64,000 bases of DNA from Sitta carolinensis (Eukaryota > Chordata > Aves > Passeriformes > Sittidae), in contig CM063283.1 of NCBI GenBank assembly GCA_032173965.1, forward strand, positions 112,229,108 through 112,293,107, given 5' to 3'. Below the pieces are notes generated by a model. It searched no databases and was not told where the DNA came from. It saw only the letters and a program-made list of their open reading frames with translations. The translations under genes were made by a program, and so were the position numbers. Below, in pieces: positions 55,210 through 64,000 of the stretch; within the stretch, counting starts at the first letter, position 1, and the number at the start of each line of letters is the position of its first letter.

Positions 55210-56589
55210 AATTTAACATCCTCCAATCACCTCTTGGATTACTGGATTTTGTTTGTTTGCTTGATGGTGGGAAAGTCAGCCTTGATTTTTTTTTTGTTCA
55301 TGTGTGCTGTGAAAGAGTCTGGAGCCACCAATTGATCAATTGAGTGATGTCAAGAAAAAAACCCCAAACATCTGTAACTTCTTATTAGCATAATAGATGA
55401 CTTTACTGCAGCATCAAATTTGTTTGAGACATCCCAAGGGATGTGGAGTATGCCTCTATGATATGGGATGAAAGTTTTTGTGTCACTAGCTTTCTTGAAA
55501 TTCTGTCTGAATTCAGTTGTAGTTCTGTGAGCACCTAGAAACAGAAGGTCATACTGTTGTTCTAATTAGGGCCTGTCATGTAATTAGCTGCAACTGTTTA
55601 GAAATACTGATGTCAGGTCTCTTGTTGGTTATGGGAAGTTTGTCACTGCTGAATTAACTGTGGGCAGGGGAAGATTTACAAAGGTAACCTCCCTATTACT
55701 GCTTGAAGAGTGCTTGAGACAATTTTGAGGAAAGCAAATATACTTAATTACCAAAAAATCAATTACCAAAAGAAGCACCTGGGTGCCCAACACAAAGTTC
55801 TAATGGGAATGAAATTGTCTAGGTAGAAGAAACCACTTCAAATATGAGAAGATTTTTTTTTTTTTTAAATGTGAATAGCTATGAAAATAATTTACCTGAA
55901 CTAATCATTATAGGTCAGGATCAAAATGTGAGAGATACTTCAGAGTATAAAAAAACAGATTAAATTATTAAAAAAGGAGTAATTTGTGTAAGAGCAGCTA
56001 AGGACAGAGGAAGTTGACTAATGTAATGCCACAGAATTGCCATTATAGGATGATTGCTGTTAATTTTTTGATTACCCAGTAATAGAATAAGCAGTACAGT
56101 GATTAACTGGCTCCTAGAAGAATAGGGAGCAGTTAATCTGAAGCAGCACTGTCATAAAACGCAGAAAAACTCTGAGCTGGATTGCTGCAGATAAGTGGCT
56201 GCTGTGGATGCTATGTAGGGCACAGGAACCAAGGCAAAAATGAATGTAGGGTCCCCAGCAGGGACCCAGAGCAAAAGAGTTAAACAAATAATGCCTGGCC
56301 ATTATGGTGCACTGTTTTGTCAGAGGTTTGAAAGCAGTTGTGTAACAAGAATCTTTGGCCAGCCTTCCACGCCTACTGTTTTAAATCAGTCTTTTGTTGC
56401 AGAACTGAATGGATTGTATATGCAGAGCTAATTCCCCTGGAAATCTGCCTGTTGGGATTTTTTTTTTGCATCCTGATCAGAAGCGGCGTGACAAAATCAG
56501 TAATTCCTACCTGGCCATGGTTTGATAAGCAAACCATGCTTATCATGGGGAGAGGAAAGAGAAGGACGTTATTTTTGCTCTCTTTCACA
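55210..56589. other. Unique AT-rich intron
   Basis: No gene recognised. T-run (55853-55866). Confidence 0.5.
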
Positions 56590-56731
56590 TCATCACAGAA
56601 TGGCCAGGCTGGAAGGGGGCACAGAGGGTCACTGGTGGCACCTCCCTGCTGCAGCACAGGGCACAGCAGTGTGTCCAGAGGGCTCTGGAACAGCCAGGCA
56701 GGAGCCCCCAGCCCCTCTCTGAGCTCTGCCC
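56590..56731 (-). mobile_element. CR1 LINE 3' terminus, reverse orientation, cut by an LTR
   Basis: ATCACAGAATGGCCAGGCTG, GAAGGGGGCACAGAGGGTCA and CTCCCTGCTGCAGCACAGGG are a reversed CR1 3' end of a third subfamily. It stops where the LTR at 56734 begins, so the LTR either inserted into it or lies at its edge. Confidence 0.8.
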
Positions 56732-56733
56732 AC

Positions 56734-56940
56734 TGGTTTAGGGCAAATCTGGGAGAAAAACTGCAGACAACACAGGTTGTGTGAAGGACAGCTGAAAACT
56801 CTTTATGTTTTAAGAACGAACACCTCAGACATTCCACTTCTCCTTCTCTCTGCTTCACTCAGATCCAGTTTCAAAGGTGCAAAACTGATTTCTGAGCTAA
56901 ACAGACGAATGGGGACACAATTCAGCATCAACCCAGGACA
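56734..56940 (-). mobile_element. Internally deleted LTR, same family as 24533-25129
   Basis: The left edge TGGTTTAGGGCAAATCTGGG matches the first bases of the solo LTR. After AGAAAAA the sequence jumps to CTGCAGACAACACAGGTTGT, which corresponds to about 24939 of the other copy, and then runs to the end AACCCAGGACA. About 385 bp are absent, including the TATA box and AATAAA, so it cannot act as a promoter or terminator of its own. The first TGTCC is altered and no target duplication was found. The right terminus AACCCAGGACA is closer to a perfect inverted match of the family start than that of the 25.1 kb copy. Confidence 0.85.
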
Positions 56941-58410
56941 AACTCTCACCTCTAAACCTGAGCTTTGGGGATACAGACAAAATCCCGGCTGATGGTGACA
57001 TGGCAACCAGGAAATCATAGAACACGATTCTCAGTGTCCAAATTCCCCCAGCTCAGTGCCACGAACCTGCAGTAAGGCAAACCTGAAGGGCCCCAGCTGA
57101 TGGCAGAAGGTGACACTTCAGATGTGGTACTCACCACACCACACCTGCCCTGCCCTGGCAGCTGCAAGTCTGAGGGGAAAGTGCTCTGCTAAATGATCCT
57201 CACGTGCTGTTTCACTCCAAGCAGCAGCGAGGGCAGCTTTGAGCACTCAGCTTCACAGGTGTTGCACTGGTTGCTCAGGTGACTGTGAAATACTCAAAAA
57301 CTCTCTGTTTGTGCACTCCGGGCTGGTGGCAGCTGTGGGTCTGTTTATGGAGCACTTACACCTGTGTGCACTGGAGATGGAGTCTGCCTGCACAAATCCC
57401 TGTCAGAAATAGTGCAGATTTCATATTTACCTTGGCTAGTCTGTGTGCTCGGGGGTCATGCTGGAAAAGGGGATGAGCAGGTGTTGGTGGGAGCGACACC
57501 ACTCATGCACAAAGGAACAACCTGGAAGGTCAAAACCCCGTTTTGAGGTTCATATTTTGGTGGTATTTACTTTTTATGGGCCTGTATGAAGGCAAGATTA
57601 AATAGCTTTGATTTCAAGAATGTAATTTTTATAGCTTGGCTCCTATCACTTTGCTAAATTCTAAAATTTCCTTTGAAGAGATGATTCATTTGTTGTAGAG
57701 GAAGCCTCTATTAATTTTTCTTTGTTCAAATCAGATTGGTGGAACATGGAACGTTCATTTTATTTCCAAGTAATGTAAAGTATTATGAAATATATGCAGT
57801 ACATGAACATTTGCCTTTATTAATTGCTTTAGCTAGTACATAAATGGAAAAGCAAATGTTATCTTTAAGCAAATTCTACAAAATCTCTGCCTTGCAACTT
57901 TTCTTGTTTATGATTCTCTAAAGCTCTGAGCATCTCTTATTTTTGAAAACCATATACTCATATTCCTTATTTATTTCAATAAACTGATTTCTCTCTACAA
58001 ATACCTTCTGGCCTTATTTTCTTATCCTTCCTAGGTAAAACAGAAAATTATTACAATAAAGGGAAAATTTCATATGTTAAGATGAAGCAGTATTTTGAAA
58101 TACCAGTTCTCAACCAATGTCCCCTAAAATTTGCTTCGTTTAATGTCAGAAATTAAAATTAAGATGGAATTTTTGTGGAGCCAAAAGTGCTTTGAGGAGG
58201 GCTCGTGTCACTGCTGTCTCTGTTGTCCATGCATTGAGGAGACTGAAAAGAGATTTGGAGCATCCCTGCAAAGACAGAAGGAAAATCAGTTTTTTGCCCC
58301 TTCTCTGATGTCTCCTGTTCCCTCAGACTGATTTTGATCCCACATTGATCATGATGTTGCCCCTTTAAGCACCACATACAATAGTTTAGCCACACAGCTG
58401 CCCTTGCCAA
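56941..58410. other. Intron after the deleted LTR
   Basis: The first 600 bp are GC-richer and the rest AT-rich. No gene or assignable repeat seen. Confidence 0.5.
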
Positions 58411-58546
58411 GAATCATAAAACCACCTAAAGTGGTTGGAAGGGACTGTAAAGATCACCCAGATCCAACCCCCCTGCCATGGGCAGGGAATTTCCCACTGG
58501 ATGAGGCTGCTCAGAGCTCCATCCAACTTGGCATTGGAGGCCAGAT
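58411..58546 (-). mobile_element. CR1 LINE 3' terminus, reverse orientation
   Basis: AGAATCATAAAACCACCTAA, GTGGTTGGAAGGGACTGTAA, AGATCACCCAGATCCAACCC and CCCTGCCATGGGCAGGGAAT are the reversed CR1 3' end. Only about 135 bp remain. Confidence 0.93.
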
Positions 58547-58552
58547 TTCTAA

Positions 58553-58642
58553 CAGTAAATAATAATAAATATTAAAATAAATAAATAGATAAATATGACA
58601 ATCATAATAATAATAGTAATAGTAACAATAATAATAGTATTA
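58553..58642. repeat. AT-rich AAT/AAAT microsatellite
   Basis: Impure repeats of AAT, AAAT and ATAG (for example ATAATAATAGTAATAG) directly behind the CR1 fragment. Confidence 0.9.
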
Positions 58643-61600
58643 AATTAGAAACCACTGGTGGGGGCATACAAGCCACACAGGAAGAGATGCTTGTAACATT
58701 CAGTTTAAACACTTTAGTAATGTAAAAAGAAATAGAAAATGTGCACGGGATGAAAATTCAGGGTAACACAGAGAACTTGGTGGCCTGGCAAATTTACATG
58801 GACTTGCCCTGGGGCTGATAGAGGAAGAGCTCACAGTGCAGTTCATCCTGAGTCAGTTCCCTTCCTGGAGATCAGGAGGAGACGCTGCATTTTCTGTGGG
58901 GCTGCTAGGGGGTTACCTGTTGGGCTGGGTGTGAGTGACCCTTTTTCTGTGCTCACAGGGCAGCTGGGATGCCATCTGCATGGGCTGGGGTGGCAGCCGC
59001 TCACTGGGGGAAGAGCAAACACTCTTTGCAGCAGGAGCAGCAGAGAGCACCTTGCAGCCGTGTTTGCTTTACCTTCCCCAGTGTTTGCCAACAGCAGATG
59101 TGCTCAGGAACTCGCCTGGAAGGGAAGAAGTGTGTGGCAGTTGGTTTATAACTTTGAATAATAATTTTTAAAAAGTCCATCCCCCCGAATAAAACAGCAT
59201 TAGAGGGGAAAAAATCAGGCTGGGAATATGTCCTTCATTATGAGTTATTTATTTATTACTGCACTTATATTTAGAAGTCAGTGTCTATCACAAACTTGTC
59301 TCACCATTCAAACACAGTTTAATCTGTATATTTAGAATTTCTTTACTATGCTATACACTGAATACTTTAACACATTCATATATTTTCAGTTTCTAAACCC
59401 ACAGAAATCTCTACTGCAATCTTACCACAGTGTGTCAAAATAGAGTTATTGTTCCCATCCTTGCAAAAAACTGTAATAGCCAGTATTTTCACCTCAGAGA
59501 CTCTTTCAGGGAAACTGAAAATTTTGCAATTTCCTTTTAATTATCATATAAATTAGCTGTGCTTCTGGGAAGGGTGGAGTTGGAGAGTCAAATGGTAAAG
59601 GTTTTGCTTATTTCACTCAGTTGTTAATATTTTAATGTTAGCTGCCATCTGTAGAAGAAAATGAGAGTGTGAAAATTCCTGCATATTCAAATGCCTCAGG
59701 GACAGGTCAGGAAATAAAAATTGAGGCGATATTTAGCCATTGCAGGGCCATGCTATAAATTACAATATATGAGAAGGCTCAATTTTCTTTGTGGCAAGGC
59801 AAGACTAAAACAAAGGCAGCAAAAGTCTACTTCAGCATCTTGTACTGCAAGCAAGGACATAAACTTTTACATAAAGTTTCATCAGCTTCATTGAGAAGTT
59901 ACCAGTCTTGCAGGTTGTAGCACCCAAATTACAATTTTCAGTACCTCATTCACCTGAACTGGGGAGGTGGATATATTCCTCACCCAAAAACTTCAAAGAA
60001 GAAATAAAATATAGAAGGAAAGTGCATCATCTTAGTGGTTGCCCCTCTGATTGTAAGTATTGGAAGTGAAAGCTTTTCTTTTCTTTATTTTTGAGTCTGT
60101 TTTCTAACAATACACCTGGGGGCCAAAGGATCCTCCTCAGTTTCCTGTGATCCACAACAAATTCCACGTATATCTTGAGTCCCAACATTAATTTCCTGTT
60201 ATGAGTTTGAGGAAATTTCCAACTACACGCCTGGGTTTTTTTTTTTTTTTTCTTAGTTTTTGCAGTGCACAGCTGGTTAAAGCAACAAAAATTCTCCAGT
60301 TCCCCAGGACAAGGTAAAAGGACAGCCTTGTGTCTTAAGAACATTATAAAACTCATGGTTTTTCTCCTCCCTCTGCCTCTCTTGACATTCTTTTGTAGTA
60401 CCTTCTTCCTCCAGCATCCTCTGAAACCCTTGCAGGCAGCTGAAGGCTGTTGGTGAAAAGGAAGAAATAGAAGAAAAAAAAAATAAAGAAAAAGTATTAA
60501 GAAGAGTTTAAAAGAGATAATGGGGAAAAGAAATAGGCAGGTCTGTTATGTCAACACATTCACAAAAATACAAAGATTGGTAGTCCTAGAGCAGAAAATG
60601 GTCTCCAGTTCCTGCTGGAAGCTGATGGGAAGTTTGGAGCAGAGAGCTGTGCTTATGAAAAGGTTTTCAGAGAGACAAGGAAGGGGAAAAAAGAACAGAT
60701 TTAAAGGGATTTCCTTTTTCCTGCCGATTTGTGAATTCTCTGGGAAGGCTGCTGTTTCCTTCCCCTTTTGAAGCTGTTAAATGGCACAGAGAATGGCAGG
60801 AGTTGGGGTGCAGATGTGTCACCAAAATGCCTCAGTCTGCAAAGCAGATCCCTCTCGGGACTGCCAGTGTGGGATTTAGCCCATCACACCCAAACATCTA
60901 CAGGTGAATGCCTGTCCCTGTGCCATTTTATCTTCCCATGACAAAACAAGAGAAACAGACATTTCTAACATGGGAATTTTTTTCTCAAGAATAAGGCATT
61001 TCAGTTTGGTTAGAGAAATCCTTCCCTAAAATCATGTGTGTTCATCCACCTGGTGTCAAGCCAGGCTGGACTGCAGAGCTTCAGACACAAGCATTAACAG
61101 TGAAGACATGGAATACCAGGAGAGATGAATCCTGGCTTTGTGCTTAATTCTGAGGGCCATGATTCCCTTCATGTAGAAGGGATCTCCTGACTCCCCTTGA
61201 AGCATGGTGGAGGACAAGATTTCCTGATTTTCTTTCTGGCCTCCATGGGAAGGCATTTGTGCCAATAAAATTTTTATGGGAAACCACATTACTCCTGAGA
61301 AAAAGGTACTTGGGAAGCAGAGTACTCAGCCTCAGCCTGACTGAGTTTACATCAATAACTTTATCCGTAATCCCCTAATAAATGCCATGGAAAAATATTT
61401 TGTCTCTCATATCATGGCTGCTTCAATTGCATGGATTTTGGTAATGGCTGCAGGTGATTTGAACTGACAAGTTCAGGGGCAGTGATACTCTGAAACCATC
61501 ACTTTCCTTTGAAAGTGTCATTTGATTGTGTAATCCAAAAACAGCTGGAGGATATTGAATTTCCTTGCTACTTTAGAATACTGTGATTTTTTGGGGAAAA

Positions 61601-62975
61601 AAAAAAAAAAAAATTAATTCCCAGAAAATTTGGAATGTGTTGTGGTTATTTGTAATAGGTGGTTTCCTTAGCAGGAAATTTTAGGAAGTGGTTTTACTTT
61701 GAGAGAATCTTTTGAGGAATTTAGTGAAGAACAATGAGCAGTGGCAGGAATGGACTGTCCATAACCCCCATTCCCCATTTTCCTGCCCTGCTGTGAGGAG
61801 AAGGAAGAGCTGGGAAGGAGGGAAGGGTGTGGGGAAAATGTTTTTAAGGGTTTTTTTCACTTCTCATTACCCAGCTCTGATTTTGTTGGTTAAAAAATAC
61901 AGTTAATATCCCCAAACCGAGTCTGTGTTGGCCATGATGGTATTTGGTGAGTGATCTCTCTCTGTCCTCATCTCAGCTCATGAACTTCTGCTGTATTTTC
62001 TCTCCCCTGCCCAGCTGTGGAGGGAAGTGATAGAAGGGTTTTGGTGAGTGCAGCACCCAGCCAGGGTCCACCCACTACACCACCCCTCATGTACAACCAC
62101 TGCAAAATTAAATTGTTCCTCTTTTAACGAGGAGACCCTCCATTAAAAACCCCCTTCTCTTTAGGTTTCCTCATTCCCAAGCAGCAAGCCCAATCCCAGC
62201 CAGAGCCCTTGCACGCAGAAAAACATTTGTTTGCAGAGAATAATTCCTCCACGGTGTTTGTCACATATTTATTTTGTCTCAGCACCATAGAAAGGGGTCT
62301 TGTTGCTGACTCAGAAGGAGCTCATTACAGAAAGACTTCACCTTTCAGCTGCAAAGGATGTTTCCTTGAAATGATAATGTAATGAGTGTTAGATCAGCCC
62401 CGTGTAGCCGTTAGGCGATTCTTTTGATCGGCTGGAAATGCATTTGTTAAAAAGCTACTTTATTGATTTCCTGGCTGGTTTTTTGTACTGTTTGGATCAT
62501 CTGTACACACACACGCGCACACATCACATTTTTTTACCACTTCAAAGCTGTTAATAAATTCACACTACTCAGGAGATTGAACACGAAATGGAGTGAACTC
62601 TTTCTGTGGAGAACTGTGCTGTTCCAACTCTGATGGAAGGAGTCCTAGCAGCACGCTGAGTGTCTCCTTTAGGATGTTTTTAAAACAATCCTCCACAAAG
62701 AGAGAAAAGTATGCTAAAGTGAAGGAATATTGCTCCTGGGGATATAAACATAGTGAGGGGTTGTGATTAAGGTTTTGAGTAAATCCAGAGGAGAAGATAT
62801 GGCTGAGTTTGTAGAGGCTCAGTGTAGATCTTCTTCCCTGCTAACCTGTCTGCATTTGCATTTCCCACTTCATTGTTTTTATGATGTATTTGCAGGAAAA
62901 GTTTAGACACACTGAGTGTTAAAGTGAAATGTGCTTCTACTGCTAAAGCTATGCAAAATATGTCTAGCTACATCA
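58643..62975. other. Unique intron
   Basis: No gene recognised in 4.3 kb. An A17 run near 61598-61614, T13 near 60238-60250 and a short ACACAC/GCGC patch (62506-62523). Confidence 0.5.
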
Positions 62976-63186
62976 CAGAATCAGAATCATGGAATCATTG
63001 AGGTTGGAAAAGACCTCCAAGACCACCAAGTCCAACCCGTGACCCATCCCCACAGCACTGAGTGCCACCTCCAGCCTTCCTTGGACACTCCAGGGATGGG
63101 CACTCCAAACCTCCCTGGGCAGCCCCTGCCAAGGCCTGAACACCTTTTCCAGCAAGAAACATCCTGGCCTTTGTTGGCCTTGAATC
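62976..63186 (-). mobile_element. CR1 LINE 3' fragment, reverse orientation
   Basis: ACAGAATCAGAATCATGGAA, TCATTGAGGTTGGAAAAGAC, CTCCAAGACCACCAAGTCCA, CACTGAGTGCCACCTCCAGC and GGGCACTCCAAACCTCCCTG are the reversed end of the CR1 type with 'GGTTGGAAAAGACCTCCAAGA' wording, a different subfamily from the 22 and 48 kb copies. About 210 bp remain. Confidence 0.94.
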
Positions 63187-64000
63187 TCTCACAGTTTCAG
63201 AAGTAGGTGATTGTGCTTAATGTGGTTTTTAATGATAAAAGTTTTAAGATATTTTATCTTCTTTTTGTTTCATTCATTATGTCTTCGGTTTAGCTTGCTA
63301 ACCTGCTGATATTCTTTTGGGATCACAAATATGGGGAGCTCTTCTTGAATTGTTTAGATGAGCCTTGTGACTGGAACTCTTATGGAACTGTTTGAAGTTC
63401 TGTGTTGTAATTTGTCATTGATTCTCTGGCTAAGGACACTCATCCTTCGTTTCCTCCCTCTGAGCAGAGTTGCTAACCTGTATTTCATACCAAGGTGATG
63501 TCAGTGTTATCAGGAAACTTTTACACCTCTGTGATGTCTCTGAAATAAAATCTACAATTTGCCAATGTATTTATGAGGCCATTCAAAGGATCACACTGCT
63601 TAATTGAATGTTTGGCTTTGGCAAAGTCCAGGTACGTTATCAAATCACAAGATGCTGTCCTGAGATGAATTTTAAGGGCTTTTTTCAGATGTTTAAATAA
63701 AAATGCCCAAAATGAAGCTTTCCAGTCCTGCGAAATTATTGCAGTTATCAGGTATGAAATTATGAAAATTAAATTACTAAAGAGGACTTCAGCATATTGT
63801 CAGTATTTTTGCATAAATATTCACATATGTTCAGCATCCTAGGAACACTGAATAGAAATATTTAGCAGAAACCATTTAAATTTCCATACCTGGTTCCTCT
63901 ATCTATAAAATGGGGATAATAGACTTCCTTGCCTCTCAAAAGGATTGTGAAAATAAATATATTAAAGATTGCAAAGAACTGGTGTATTATGGTAATTGAT
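63187..64000. other. Unique AT-rich intron to the window edge
   Basis: No feature recognised. The intron appears to continue past the right edge. Confidence 0.5.

Overview
The window is a piece of a bird genome, probably a songbird. It is non-coding apart from one exon. The evidence for a bird is at least fourteen CR1 LINE fragments with the avian-type 3' end (the '...TTCCAACCCA...CCATTCCATGATTCT' style), and endogenous retrovirus LTRs of a kind I associate with passerines. The single exon reads as an avian DSCAM protein.

The only coding feature I can support is a + strand exon at 3673-3818. It encodes the N-terminal half of the second immunoglobulin domain of DSCAM (Down syndrome cell adhesion molecule). 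It has a clean acceptor and donor but is 146 bp long. The expected symmetric phase 1-1 exon is 147 bp. One G is missing in the codons for Trp-Glu (TGG GAG read as TGGAG, around 3790-3791), which shifts the last ten codons. A homopolymer collapse in the assembly is the likeliest cause; a true null allele is the alternative. Everything else is intron of this very large gene: about 3.7 kb before the exon and about 60 kb after it.

Layout: 1-3672 upstream intron; 3673-3818 exon; 3834-3883 a T-run, TG-repeat, T-run and CCAG acceptor-like sequence close behind the donor; 6.25-6.57 and 10.16-10.37 kb CR1; 13.75-14.71 kb a 39-copy, 24/25-bp GC-rich minisatellite; 22.03-22.9 kb CR1 joined to an ERV LTR; 24.53-25.13 kb a solo LTR with TG...CA ends and a 5-bp target duplication; 26.7, 40.0, 40.7-41.3, 42.0-42.2, 44.1-44.7, 47.6-48.15, 54.9-55.2, 56.6, 58.4 and 63.0 kb further CR1 pieces; 56.73-56.94 kb an internally deleted second copy of the solo-LTR family. 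Two GC-rich islands (24.06-24.45 and 31.64-32.56 kb) and one LTR-like piece (46.1-46.5 kb) are unclassified. Between these lie AT-rich unique intron, long homopolymers, and several perfect hairpins or palindromes.

No tRNA, rRNA, CRISPR array, complete transposon or intact retroviral gene is visible. None of the longer open frames outside the exon looks like a real gene. I found no convincing new biological system. The best leads are the frameshifted DSCAM exon, the unusual sequence behind its donor, the minisatellite, and the inverted near-identical CR1 pair.
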